From QANA01 sp963665505 (GTDB lineage Bacteria > Bacillota > Clostridia > Christensenellales > Christensenellaceae): a DNA stretch of 64,000 nucleotides. The position numbers and the translations under genes are program-made. Below the pieces are notes generated by a model, which had not been told where the DNA came from, did not search any database, and saw only the letters and a list, made by a program, of their open reading frames with translations. Where the stretch lies: positions 124,001 through 188,000 of the forward strand of contig OY762275.1 of the NCBI GenBank assembly GCA_963665505.1, given 5' to 3'. Positions 45,819 to 54,356 of this stretch are shown here, piece after piece (the stretch's first letter is position 1; each line of letters starts with the position of its first letter).

Positions 45819-47150
45819 TCATTCTTCTCTAAAATCCACTTCTCTGTATCTGGTTTGTTCGCCCCGCCAGATCACGTCGATCGTCCCGGTCGGCCCAGAA
45901 CGCTGCTTTGCGATAATAATGCTTGCTTTTCCGGGGGACGCACTTTCTCCATAGTAATCTTCCCGATGCAGGAAGAGCACAACGTCCGCATCTTGCTCGA
46001 TTGCCCCCGATTCCCGCAGATCCGAGAGCACCGGGCGTTTGTTTTCCCGTTTTTCCGCTGCACGCGAAAGCTGGGAAAGCAGCATGACGGGTACGGCCAA
46101 TTCTTTGGCCACTATCTTTAAAGAGCGCGTGATGGAAGCGATTTCCTGCTGCCGGTTTTCCACCCGTTTGCCTACGCTCATAAGCTGCAGATAGTCTATG
46201 ATGACCAGGCCTATGTCCTTCACCTGGTTTTTCAGGCGGCGCAGTTTGGCTACGATCTCTCCCGGTCCGATTACGGCCGAGTCGTCGATATAGATTGAAG
46301 CCCCTTCCAGAGGGACCATTGCATCGGCCAGCGCGTAAAAATCTTTTTCTCCCAATGTGCCCGTACGGGCATTCTGAGAATCCACCTGCGCGCCGGAGCA
46401 CAAAAACCGTATCCCCAGTTGTTCTCTGCTCATCTCCAGTGAAAAGATCGCCACCGGCTGGTTTTGCCGGACGGCTACATGTTCCGCGACATTCAAAGCA
46501 AAGCTGGTCTTGCCCATACCCGGGCGGCCCGCTACAACAATGAGCTGCGCGCGCTGCAGACCCGATAGCTTTTTGTCCAGCAAGGGGAAACCGGTGGATA
46601 CCCCCATTAGCCCCGATTTAGATTTGGCTGCGTTGCTGATGCTTTCATATCCTTCCAAAAGGGCCTGCCGGATATGCACAAGGGAACGATCCGCCTGTTC
46701 CTGCGTAATTTTATAAATCAGGTCGGTCGCCGTATTCAGTATCTCAGCCGCGTCGGATTCGGCGCGGTAGCTCATATCGGCAATTTCCGCCGCTGCGGCG
46801 ATCAGCTTCCTTAGCCGGCTCTTTTCCCGTATGATTTCGATATAAACGTCTATATTCCGAAGGGAAGGCACCGCCTCGGTCAGGCTTGAAAGGTAAGCCA
46901 GTTCATCCGCGGTGGCCGGTGTCCCCTGCCCGATCTGTTCGGAAACGGTGACCAGATCGACCGGCTTGTTGCGCGTCGCCAAATCTACCATGGCGCGCCA
47001 GATACGCCGGTGGCTTTGCAGGTAAAAGTCATCTTCTTTCAATTTTTCTACGGCGTCCAGCACACAATTCTCTGAAAGCAGCATTGCGCCCAATACGGAT
47101 TGTTCTGCCTCCTGGTTGCTGGGCGGGACTCTATTGATTGTTTGGCTCAT
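45819..47150 (-). CDS. dnaB: Replicative DNA helicase
   Basis: Hexameric 5'-3' helicase at the replication fork (DnaC in B. subtilis naming), 443 residues. N-terminal DnaB domain at about 5-105, RecA-like domain with Walker A AGRPGMGKTSFALN (about 207-220), LVIIDYLQLM (Walker B) and SRAAEKRENKRPVLSDLRESGAIEQDADVV, with DVIWRGEQTRYREV near the C-terminus. ATG at 47150 follows GGAGG and is 16 nt after rplI. No intein is present. It is the third gene of the yybS-rplI-dnaB run. Confidence 0.97.
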   Translation of the reverse strand: MSQTINRVPPSNQEAEQSVLGAMLLSENCVLDAVEKLKEDDFYLQSHRRIWRAMVDLATRNKPVDLVTVSEQIGQGTPATADELAYLSSLTEAVPSLRNIDVYIEIIREKSRLRKLIAAAAEIADMSYRAESDAAEILNTATDLIYKITQEQADRSLVHIRQALLEGYESISNAAKSKSGLMGVSTGFPLLDKKLSGLQRAQLIVVAGRPGMGKTSFALNVAEHVAVRQNQPVAIFSLEMSREQLGIRFLCSGAQVDSQNARTGTLGEKDFYALADAMVPLEGASIYIDDSAVIGPGEIVAKLRRLKNQVKDIGLVIIDYLQLMSVGKRVENRQQEIASITRSLKIVAKELAVPVMLLSQLSRAAEKRENKRPVLSDLRESGAIEQDADVVLFLHREDYYGESASPGKASIIIAKQRSGPTGTIDVIWRGEQTRYREVDFREE

Positions 47151-47166
47151 ACAGCCCCTCCGGCTT

Positions 47167-47607
47167 CTATGCCTCCACGATTACTTTTAGCGTAGCTTGT
47201 ACGCCGGGGTACAATTTTACAGCGAGCGTATACACGCCCAGTTCCTTTATGGGGGACATGACGATCTTCTTCTTGTCCACCTCGACGCCCATCGTTTCTT
47301 CTACGGCAGCGGCGACTTCCGCGGCGGTCACTGCGCCAAACAAACGGCCCGTCGTCCCGCATTTGGCCTTGAGCGTGACGCTGACTTGTGCAAACTGTTT
47401 TGCTAATTCCTTTGCCGTTTGCGTCTCCATTTCTTTTTTATGGGCGGCAACTTTCTTGCGTGCGGCGGCATTGTTCATGTTTTGCGCATTTGCCTCGACG
47501 GCCAATCCGCGCGGAAAAAGAAAATTACGCGCATACCCGTCTTTTACGGTGATCACATCCCCTTTTTTCCCTCTATCATTCACATCGGCTTTCAATATCA
47601 CTTTCAT
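47167..47607 (-). CDS. rplI: 50S ribosomal protein L9
   Basis: 146 residues. The rRNA-binding N-terminal domain is unmistakable: MKVILKADVNDRGKKGDVITVKDGYARNFLFPRG. The long helix and C-terminal domain (GRLFGAVTAAEVAAAVEE) follow. It lies between yybS and dnaB with small gaps (23 and 16 nt). The gdpP gene usually found between yybS and rplI is absent. Confidence 0.97.
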   Translation of the reverse strand: MKVILKADVNDRGKKGDVITVKDGYARNFLFPRGLAVEANAQNMNNAAARKKVAAHKKEMETQTAKELAKQFAQVSVTLKAKCGTTGRLFGAVTAAEVAAAVEETMGVEVDKKKIVMSPIKELGVYTLAVKLYPGVQATLKVIVEA

Positions 47608-47630
47608 ATCCGTATACCTCTCTGTCAGCT

Positions 47631-48635
47631 TTATTTTTGAAACACATACGGTTTATCCCTGATACGGACAATCTGCTCAAACATACCCGAAAAAACGACC
47701 AGCGTCGGCAGGAATGCATACAAACCCAACGCCAAGATCACGCAAAATGCCCGGCTCTTTATCTTAATGCCCAGTAAAAAGGAAATAAACGAAAGCCCTT
47801 CTATGGCAAAGATCAGAGTCGCCATGGAAAGGAACACCTGCGCGGGCATCAGTAACGCTTCTATAGAAAACAGCGTGGGAATAAACGCAAGGCCCGTCAG
47901 GACCAAGAGATAGATCCCGTGTTGCCTGGGCAGGGAAAACATGGAAAATTTAGGTACACGCGCAACTTCCAAGCCCGTTCCTTTGGCCAACAGACGGGAA
48001 ATAAAGTAAGCGCAGATCCCACCATATAACACATAGCTCATAACGATCTGAGGCAGATAAACAGAAACGGTCTCTTTCAGCTGCAGCAGCTGTGCATCCG
48101 CCAGCAGATATTCCCGCATAGATTCCAATGTGATGCTGGAAACGGTTTGTACGATCGTATCCGAAGTAAAGGCAGACGACGTGGCTGTCCAATATACGGC
48201 AGTGGCAAAAGTATCGTCCTGGCGGATCTTTGTTACAATCGCCTGCACGGCATATTCCAAAATATCCTTACCGGAAACCAAATAATAATACAGCAGGATC
48301 AGTCCGGCCGAAACCAACGCCGCACCACAGGACAACACCAAGCTATCCCATGCGCGTTTTCTGCTCCGTATCACATACGACGTAACTATGACGCAGGGAA
48401 ATACAGCCATTCCGGCCAGCAATGCACTTACCCCGCCCAGCGGATAAGTCGCACCGACACAGGCGGCGAAAAAAGCGGCACCCATACCCCAGCCCCGCCT
48501 TGCGGCGATAAAAATACAAGGCACCGCCAAAACGACCACCGAAAGAAATACAACACCCGTAATAAAATAAATGGCCACATAGGCAGCCAACGCGATCGCT
48601 AACTCTGCCCACACATTGCTTTTTTTTGCTGGCAT
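47631..48635 (-). CDS. YybS/DUF2232-family membrane protein
   Basis: 334 residues with about eight hydrophobic helices and no soluble domain. The N-terminus MPAKKSNVWAELAIALAAYVAIYFITGVVF and the C-terminal IFAIEGLSFISFLLGIKIKSRAFCVILALGLYAFLPTLV match the YybS family in length and layout. Its function is unknown. ATG at 48635 is preceded by a weak site. It has its own promoter, which suggests the insertion upstream has separated it from the ribosomal operon. Confidence 0.85.
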   Translation of the reverse strand: MPAKKSNVWAELAIALAAYVAIYFITGVVFLSVVVLAVPCIFIAARRGWGMGAAFFAACVGATYPLGGVSALLAGMAVFPCVIVTSYVIRSRKRAWDSLVLSCGAALVSAGLILLYYYLVSGKDILEYAVQAIVTKIRQDDTFATAVYWTATSSAFTSDTIVQTVSSITLESMREYLLADAQLLQLKETVSVYLPQIVMSYVLYGGICAYFISRLLAKGTGLEVARVPKFSMFSLPRQHGIYLLVLTGLAFIPTLFSIEALLMPAQVFLSMATLIFAIEGLSFISFLLGIKIKSRAFCVILALGLYAFLPTLVVFSGMFEQIVRIRDKPYVFQK

Positions 48636-48674
48636 ACTGAATAAAACCTAAAAGCGGCTCCCCCTGTTGCGTAT

Positions 48675-48703
48675 ATGATAACATACTTGGTGTTTCTTAT
48701 CAA
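48675..48703 (-). promoter_or_regulatory. Promoter of yybS-rplI-dnaB
   Basis: On the minus strand TTGATA (48703-48698), 17 nt, TATCAT (48680-48675), about 40 nt before yybS. Confidence 0.75.
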
Positions 48704-48816
48704 TAAATTACACTTTCCGCGGCCGGCCGAACGGCGATACGCCGCGCCCTTAAAAAACACGCAACAAAAGCTTTTCCGGGCCGTCAAACAGCGGCCGTAC
48801 TCCGTTGAGCAGAAAA

Positions 48817-48846
48817 GGCGCACACGATTCTAAAATCGTGTGCGCC
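48817..48846 (-). terminator. Terminator of polyol-dehydrogenase-like gene A
   Basis: Perfect 13-bp inverted repeat GGCGCACACGATT with a 4-nt loop, followed on the minus strand by TTTTCT. It closes the dehydrogenase array towards yybS. Confidence 0.88.
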
Positions 48847-48893
48847 CTTGACGCAGTGTGCCCGCCTTGTAAATCACAGCACCTTTATTCTAT

Positions 48894-50141
48894 TTAGCTG
48901 ACCTTTGTAAAATCGATATCCTTGCCGTCATACATATCGTAATAGTGTGCAAGGACAAGCTCATAAACCATTTTATCGTATTCGTCATTCAGATCCAGCT
49001 GGCAATATTTCACAATGGTTTTTTCTATCCCGTTTTCTGCCAGGTATGCCTGTATCCCCGGTGCGGAAACATCCTCTGGATTATCAAAATAAAAGGCGCT
49101 CGCGGCTGCTTTGGTAAGGAAAAACGGAATCTTCCCATTTTTTATGCACGCCAGGGCCGGGCCAATCAATCTGTCGTCCCGAGCCAATTTCCTTGCAGGA
49201 TCTGCCCCTACCCGTGTGATCTCATCCAATCTTTTTGTCTTCTGTTCCCTCGACCACCTGTCTCTTGATCTCCTCCCGTGGAAATTTTCCTCTTTTTCTT
49301 CCCGTGTAAGCGAATATACCTGATCATAGCCAAATTCGGCTTCTTTTGCACCTAATACGGATGCTCTGAAAATTTCATCGTTCTGGTTTCCTTCATGTAC
49401 ATAGGTATATCCCTCTTTTTGGGCCAGCATAGCCACAATACAGCCTATGACATTCCCGCACCATATCTTATATACGAGGCGTTCCCGCATTTTGTTCAGC
49501 GGGCGGAGGGCCACGCCTTCGGGTATTGGGCCGTGGAAAGCATCCCGGTCCACCGGCAGATCAGGAGAATCGGCCACGCAGGAAGCAAGCGGATCCTGCT
49601 GCAGCATATAAGGACGCGGGTTTGCGCCCCAGCGGAAAGTAAGGGCCAGGACCAACCCTATTTTCTCCCTGTAACAATCCCACTCTTCCTTGGTCTCCAA
49701 TCGTTCTTCTATATGCTGGCGGATAATGAGTTGCGGGTCGACCAAGTTGATACACAAAATGATATCCAGCGTTTGGTCATTTCCGTCTTTTACGCGTTTT
49801 TTGATGGCATCCCCTATCATGTTCCCTATAGACCGAAATGCCTGGGGATACAGGTGTATGGTGGCATAATTGGTTTTGGAAAGCACGTCCAGACATTTCT
49901 CGTATTCCGCTTCCGTGCTATATGCCTCATAGTCTTTTATCTTACTGACCCGGGGTTCTTCCTCATCTTCCATATACTTAAAAAGCGTATATGCACCTTG
50001 TCTGCGCATCTGCTCGGCCTGCTTCAATGAGCGGCACAAAAAAATCAGCTTATAACCGGCCTCATTAAAAAGATCAGCCGCATACCCCTTCCCTATTTTA
50101 CCGGCACCTATCAATACGACTTCCTTCTTTACGTTTTGCAT
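48894..50141 (-). CDS. Mannitol-dehydrogenase-superfamily paralogue A, catalytic His replaced
   Basis: 415-residue cytoplasmic protein. The N-terminal Rossmann motif is VVLIGAGKIGKGYAADLF (residues 8-25), and the C-terminal mannitol-dehydrogenase domain starts at about 190. The catalytic signature K-x4-N-x2-H reads K225-IWCG-N230-VI-G233, so Lys and Asn are kept while His is replaced by Gly; the codon GGC at 49443-49445 was checked. After the second strand the residue is LIFLCRS, without the acidic residue of NAD enzymes, so NADP is possible. It has its own promoter and a possible operator. Substrate is unknown, and it may be non-catalytic or altered. It is the last member of a four-gene array. 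Confidence 0.85.
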   Translation of the reverse strand: MQNVKKEVVLIGAGKIGKGYAADLFNEAGYKLIFLCRSLKQAEQMRRQGAYTLFKYMEDEEEPRVSKIKDYEAYSTEAEYEKCLDVLSKTNYATIHLYPQAFRSIGNMIGDAIKKRVKDGNDQTLDIILCINLVDPQLIIRQHIEERLETKEEWDCYREKIGLVLALTFRWGANPRPYMLQQDPLASCVADSPDLPVDRDAFHGPIPEGVALRPLNKMRERLVYKIWCGNVIGCIVAMLAQKEGYTYVHEGNQNDEIFRASVLGAKEAEFGYDQVYSLTREEKEENFHGRRSRDRWSREQKTKRLDEITRVGADPARKLARDDRLIGPALACIKNGKIPFFLTKAAASAFYFDNPEDVSAPGIQAYLAENGIEKTIVKYCQLDLNDEYDKMVYELVLAHYYDMYDGKDIDFTKVS

Positions 50142-50180
50142 GTGTTTTTCCCTCTCTTAATCCTCTTTTCTTGCAGGTAT

Positions 50181-50211
50181 ACATCTGACGGACATCTCAT
50201 GTCACAGATGT
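50181..50211. promoter_or_regulatory. Nested palindrome between promoter and start of paralogue A
   Basis: ACATCTG (50181-50187) pairs with CAGATGT (50205-50211), and inside them GACAT (50191-50195) pairs with ATGTC (50199-50203). It lies roughly 20-50 nt after the expected transcription start, as an operator or small hairpin would. Confidence 0.5.
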
Positions 50212-50236
50212 AATGCTTTTATTCCAAATCAGCATA

Positions 50237-50265
50237 ATTATACTTGTTTTTTGATTGTATTACAA
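50237..50265 (-). promoter_or_regulatory. Promoter of paralogue A
   Basis: On the minus strand TTGTAA (50265-50260), 17 nt, TATAAT (50242-50237), about 90 nt before the start codon. Confidence 0.8.
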
Positions 50266-50360
50266 TACATTACTATAAAAAGGTCTCTGCGCGGCTCTTA
50301 TGCATCCTGGGCAGGCATCCCATCCGGGCGATCGCATCACACGACTTTTATCCAACAGAA

Positions 50361-50388
50361 GAAACGGGTCTGTATGCCTGCCCGTTTC
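50361..50388. terminator. Inverted repeat after paralogue B
   Basis: GAAACGGG (50361-50368) and CCCGTTTC (50381-50388) with a 12-nt loop. The T run is better on the plus side (50389-50393). On the minus side only TTCT follows, so termination of B is possible but not strong. Confidence 0.5.
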
Positions 50389-50416
50389 TTTTTCCTGTTT
50401 TTCTATTAGTCGATAT

Positions 50417-51658
50417 TCATTTGATATCGAACGGATCAAATTCTCCGATTTCGTAATAGTGTCCAAGGATCATCTGATACAGGAAATTTTCGTTCTTGTC
50501 ACCGGGATCCAGCTGGCAATATTTGAGAATGGCCTTTTCTATTCCGTTTTCCCTGATGAAATCTTGGATCTCCACCGCAGCGGCATCTTCCGGGTTCACA
50601 AAATAAAAACCCATGGCCGCGCCTCTTGTCAGGAAGAACGGCACTTTCCCATGCTTGATGGCCAGCAGCGCCGGGCCTACGAAACGGCCGTTCCTGCCCA
50701 GTTTGCGTTTTGGGTCCGCGCCGATGCGGTTGAGTGTGTCTCTGTTTTTCGTATCTACCTTGGAAAAGTCAACCCGGCTCGGGGTTTTTTTGTACCCTGT
50801 ATTGATTTCCTCGACTGAAACATTATATTCGGCGCAAATACCGTGATCTGCTTCCCGCTTTGCCAGCACACTGCATTTATGGATATACGGATCCAATTCC
50901 GATTCATAATGATAGGTATATCCGCGCTGTTTTCCATAGTATGCGGCACTGCAATGGGTCATGTTGCCCGACCAGATCTTATGGACAAGCCGCGCCTCAA
51001 AGTTGCCCATCAGGTTCATTTCCACGCCTTCCGGCGGGGTCCCTTTGAACGCATCCTTGTCAACCGGCCAATTCGTGGTATTAGAAACGGAAACGCACAG
51101 CGGATCTTCCGCCAGCATTTCCTGCGCGGGATTTTCGCCGCTCCTGAAGATCATCGTTTCGACAAAACCAACTTTTTCTTCCAAATATCCTTTTTCTTCC
51201 TCCGTAGTCAGGCGTTCTTTTGCATAGGCTTTAAAAATTTTGGCCGGGCCCTGGAAATTGACGCACATGAAAATATCCAGCGGTTCCGCATTGTTCCGGG
51301 CGACTCTTTGCTTGATGGCATCGCCCAACATATGCCCGATGGATTCGCATGCGCCCGGATACACATGGATGGTGGCATAGTTCGTCTCGGCAAGGGCGTC
51401 CAGGCATTGCTGCCTCTGTGTTTCCGTGCAGTAAGCTTTATATCCGCCGATGCGGAATTTGGTCAGTGTAGGTTTTGAATCCTTATCGTCGGAACTATTC
51501 ATGAAGACCGTATAATACCCCTGTTTATTCAGCGCTTTGACAAGTGCATCGGAATATTCCAAAAAAGTAAGTTGATAGCCGGCCCGATTAAAAATATCGG
51601 CCATATACCCCCTTCCGATCTTTCCCGCACCAATCAAAACCAATTCCTTCTTCCCCAT
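50417..51658 (-). CDS. Mannitol-dehydrogenase-superfamily paralogue B
   Basis: 413-residue predicted NAD-dependent polyol or polyol-phosphate dehydrogenase. Rossmann motif LVLIGAGKIGRGYMADIF (6-23), acidic cofactor residue in LTFLEYS (Glu, favouring NAD), and an intact catalytic signature K227-IWSG-N232-MT-H235. Family hallmarks PVDKDAFKGTPPEG, GPALLAIKHGKVPFFLTRGAAMGFYF and CQLD are shared with A, C and D. The DRIVP stretch familiar from mannitol-1-phosphate 5-dehydrogenase is missing. ATG at 51658 follows GGGAGG; the upstream frame to 51682 is not needed. It lies 50 nt after C, with no promoter between, so B and C are probably bicistronic. Confidence 0.88.
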   Translation of the reverse strand: MGKKELVLIGAGKIGRGYMADIFNRAGYQLTFLEYSDALVKALNKQGYYTVFMNSSDDKDSKPTLTKFRIGGYKAYCTETQRQQCLDALAETNYATIHVYPGACESIGHMLGDAIKQRVARNNAEPLDIFMCVNFQGPAKIFKAYAKERLTTEEEKGYLEEKVGFVETMIFRSGENPAQEMLAEDPLCVSVSNTTNWPVDKDAFKGTPPEGVEMNLMGNFEARLVHKIWSGNMTHCSAAYYGKQRGYTYHYESELDPYIHKCSVLAKREADHGICAEYNVSVEEINTGYKKTPSRVDFSKVDTKNRDTLNRIGADPKRKLGRNGRFVGPALLAIKHGKVPFFLTRGAAMGFYFVNPEDAAAVEIQDFIRENGIEKAILKYCQLDPGDKNENFLYQMILGHYYEIGEFDPFDIK

Positions 51659-51708
51659 TCTAAACCTCCCATTTCTTCTCAAAAAATAGTTAAAAATCCC
51701 CCCGACCT

Positions 51709-52938
51709 CTAATACGCGATATCAAGGGGGTCTTTTTCGCACAAAGCATAATATTGGCCAAGGATCAGCTGTTTCAGGCGGTTTTCTTCCGCCACTTCGT
51801 CCCGCAGCCCGCCGTATACTTCCAACGCTTTCCCCGGGCCCTGTGTATCTATGATCTGCTTCAATTCCACACAGGTCGCATCCTGCGGATTGTAGTAAAG
51901 AAGCGCCAGTGCCGCTACTTTCGAAAGGAAGTAGGGTACTTTTCCCCCTTGTACGCAGGCCAGTGCAGGACCAATCACCCGGTCCGACTTGGAAAGCTTC
52001 CGTTTCATATCGCGCACAACGCGGGCAAACATATCGTTGGAAGCCGGGTCTATCCAGCTGGACCACGGGTCGCGCTGCATCCCTTCCTTCATTTTTCTCA
52101 GACCTTCCCGATCGAGGTTATATTCGTACATAACCGCAAGGGCGCTTTCTTTTTCCGCCAGGCGCACACATTGGATGATATAGGGGTCCCGCGCGGCCTC
52201 ACGCACATACGTATACCCCATATGGTCTCCATACAGAGATACCGCAAAGTGCATCATGTTGGTTACCCAGATCTTATAGGTGAACCTTGCCGGCAATTTA
52301 TCCAGCAGGACGATGTTTATGTCCAGCGGAGGTTTCCCCTTGAAAGCGTCGGCGTCGACGGGCAACGTATCTCCATATCCCGCCGAAACGGCCAGCGGGT
52401 CTTCGGCCAGCATTTCTTTTGTAGGCGCCACGACCAAACGGGAGACAAGTCCTTCTACGATCCCTACTTTCTCCTTGAAATACGTTTTCTGCGCTTCGGT
52501 AGACAAACGTTCCTTGATATAACCGGAAATCATCTTGGTCGCCTGCAGGAAATTCACACATAGGATTACATCCAATGTGTTCTCGTTGTTTTCCGCGACT
52601 CTTTTGCAAATAGCATCCCCTATCATATGCCCGATGAACGCACAGGCTGTCGGATAAATAGGCAACAGCACATACTTCGTATTGCACAGGGCACAGATGC
52701 ATGCATCATATTCAGTCTCTACGCAGAACACATCATACCCCGCTATTTCGACTTCTACATGGTTTCCCTCTTTGTCCAACCGGAAAATCGGATACTTGCC
52801 CCGGCTCCGCATTTCCTCCGTTTGTTCCGGAGAATGCGCCAAAAACGTAATGTGATAGCCCGCTATCTGGAACAATTCCGCCAGGTATCCTCTGCCGATC
52901 TTCCCTGCGCCGATAATCACCACTTGTTTACCCGCCAT
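51709..52938 (-). CDS. Mannitol-dehydrogenase-superfamily paralogue C
   Basis: 409-residue predicted dehydrogenase. Rossmann motif VVIIGAGKIGRGYLAELF (6-23), and catalytic signature K222-IWVT-N227-MM-H230 is intact. The cofactor-selecting segment is ITFLAHSPEQ, with no Asp or Glu, so it may prefer NADP(H), unlike B and D. Shared blocks are PVDADAFKGKPP, RVIGPALACVQGGKVPYFLSKVAALALLYY and the C-terminal KQLILGQYYALCEKDPLDI. ATG at 52938 is preferred; a TTG at 52968 is possible. A promoter lies in the gap after D. The paralogues differ enough to suggest separate substrates. Confidence 0.88.
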   Translation of the reverse strand: MAGKQVVIIGAGKIGRGYLAELFQIAGYHITFLAHSPEQTEEMRSRGKYPIFRLDKEGNHVEVEIAGYDVFCVETEYDACICALCNTKYVLLPIYPTACAFIGHMIGDAICKRVAENNENTLDVILCVNFLQATKMISGYIKERLSTEAQKTYFKEKVGIVEGLVSRLVVAPTKEMLAEDPLAVSAGYGDTLPVDADAFKGKPPLDINIVLLDKLPARFTYKIWVTNMMHFAVSLYGDHMGYTYVREAARDPYIIQCVRLAEKESALAVMYEYNLDREGLRKMKEGMQRDPWSSWIDPASNDMFARVVRDMKRKLSKSDRVIGPALACVQGGKVPYFLSKVAALALLYYNPQDATCVELKQIIDTQGPGKALEVYGGLRDEVAEENRLKQLILGQYYALCEKDPLDIAY

Positions 52939-52985
52939 TACTTCCCGTTTCTCCCTTCCAAAGTTCAAATCATTTCATAAAACAG

Positions 52986-53014
52986 ATTATACAATAGACA
53001 CGCGGCAAAAGCAA
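52986..53014 (-). promoter_or_regulatory. Promoter of C-B
   Basis: On the minus strand TTGCTT (53014-53009), 17 nt, TATAAT (52991-52986). The -35 box overlaps the T tract of the D terminator. Confidence 0.75.
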
Positions 53015-53037
53015 AAGGCTGCGGATTGCAGCCTTTT
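53013..53037 (-). terminator. Terminator of paralogue D
   Basis: AAAAGGCTGC (53013-53022) pairs with GCAGCCTTTT (53028-53037) over a 5-nt loop, followed on the minus strand by a T-rich TTTTGCTTTT. Confidence 0.85.
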
Positions 53038-53048
53038 ACGATTTTACC

Positions 53049-54290
53049 TTAGTAAACGATGTCAAAAGGAACAAAATCCCCGATCTCATAATATTGCGCA
53101 ACGATCAGTTGTTTCAGACGGTTTTCTTCCTCTACACACGCGGATAACCCGCAGTATTTTTCAACGGCTTTCTCGATCCCGTTTTCTTTCAGATACCCTT
53201 GTATCTCGGCTACCGTCGGGTCATCCATATTGGCGAAAAAGAAACCCATGGCCGCACCGCGCGAAAGGAAGTATGGTTCCCGCCCCTGTCTGAGCACGGC
53301 AAGCGCCGGCCCGATCAGACGGTCTTCCTTGCCCAGCTTGCGCTTCATATCCGCACAAACGCGCGCTATCGTATCTTTGTTGGCGGCGTTGACCTCATGA
53401 TTCAGATAGTCTTTTCTTTCCTTCTCTACGGGATAAAATTCTTCCATCATCGCATAGGACAACCCATATCCTTCATGGATCGCAAACTTGGCTTCGCGCG
53501 TGGCAAGCTGGCAATTTTTTACGATATACGGATCGTCATCGCATTGTCCCATATACGTATATCCGGCTTTATACCCGAACAAGGCGCGCATACAGTGGCC
53601 CATATTCCCCACCCAGATTTTGTAGACCATCCAGGCGGGCACATTTTCTCTCAGCACAAAATTCACGCCCTCGGGCGGACGCCCTTTAAACGAATCCCGG
53701 TCGATCGTCATCGAGTCGGAGTCGGAGGAATTGCAGATAAGCGGGTCTTCCGCCAGCATTTCAGGCGTCGGCGGCGCTCCGTTCCTTCCCACCAATCCTT
53801 CGATAAACCCTACCTTTTCTTCCAGGTACTTTATTTCCTCGGGCGTGGAAAGCACTTCTTTCGCGCAGGCGCGGAACATCTTGCTGGAATGCAAAAAGTT
53901 GACGCCGATGATGCAATCCAACGTCGATTGATTGCCTCGCTTTATGCGCAGCTTTATCGCATCCCCGATCATATGTCCGATGGACTTCACCGCAAGCGGG
54001 TACACGTTGATAGAAGCATAATTGGTATCCGCCAGCGCTTCCACACATTTGTCATATTCCGTCTGCGTGCAATAGATCTCGTATCCCTTTATAATGGCCT
54101 TGCTGAAAGTAGCGTCCGGATGGCGTTTAGAGATCGTATACCATCCCTGCTTGCGCATGCTGTCCACCAGTTCTTTGGAATAATCCAAAAAAATGAGTTT
54201 ATACCCCGCCACATAAAAAAGTTCCGCAACATAGCCTCTGCCGATTTTCCCCGCACCGATCTGCACGACTTTTTTTTTGTTGTCCACCAT
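53049..54290 (-). CDS. Mannitol-dehydrogenase-superfamily paralogue D
   Basis: 413-residue predicted NAD-dependent dehydrogenase. Rossmann motif VVQIGAGKIGRGYVAELF (8-25), acidic cofactor residue in LIFLDYS (Asp), and intact catalytic signature K224-IWVG-N229-MG-H232. It shares the array-specific blocks TIDRDSFKGRPPEG, RLIGPALAVLRQGREPYFLSRGAAMGFFF and LKQLIVAQYYEIGDFVPFDI with the other copies. ATG at 54290 follows GGGAG. It is the first gene of the array, has a near-consensus promoter immediately after the rpsR terminator, and ends at its own terminator, so it can be expressed alone. Substrate is unknown. Confidence 0.88.
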   Translation of the reverse strand: MVDNKKKVVQIGAGKIGRGYVAELFYVAGYKLIFLDYSKELVDSMRKQGWYTISKRHPDATFSKAIIKGYEIYCTQTEYDKCVEALADTNYASINVYPLAVKSIGHMIGDAIKLRIKRGNQSTLDCIIGVNFLHSSKMFRACAKEVLSTPEEIKYLEEKVGFIEGLVGRNGAPPTPEMLAEDPLICNSSDSDSMTIDRDSFKGRPPEGVNFVLRENVPAWMVYKIWVGNMGHCMRALFGYKAGYTYMGQCDDDPYIVKNCQLATREAKFAIHEGYGLSYAMMEEFYPVEKERKDYLNHEVNAANKDTIARVCADMKRKLGKEDRLIGPALAVLRQGREPYFLSRGAAMGFFFANMDDPTVAEIQGYLKENGIEKAVEKYCGLSACVEEENRLKQLIVAQYYEIGDFVPFDIVY

Positions 54291-54328
54291 AGTAAATCTC
54301 CCTTCTAAATTATAAATCTCTAAATCCT

Positions 54329-54356
54329 ATTATAACGGGCACAGAAGCCTTGTCAA
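54329..54356 (-). promoter_or_regulatory. Promoter of paralogue D
   Basis: On the minus strand TTGACA (54356-54351), 16 nt, TATAAT (54334-54329), immediately downstream of the rpsR terminator and 38 nt before the start codon. Confidence 0.85.
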
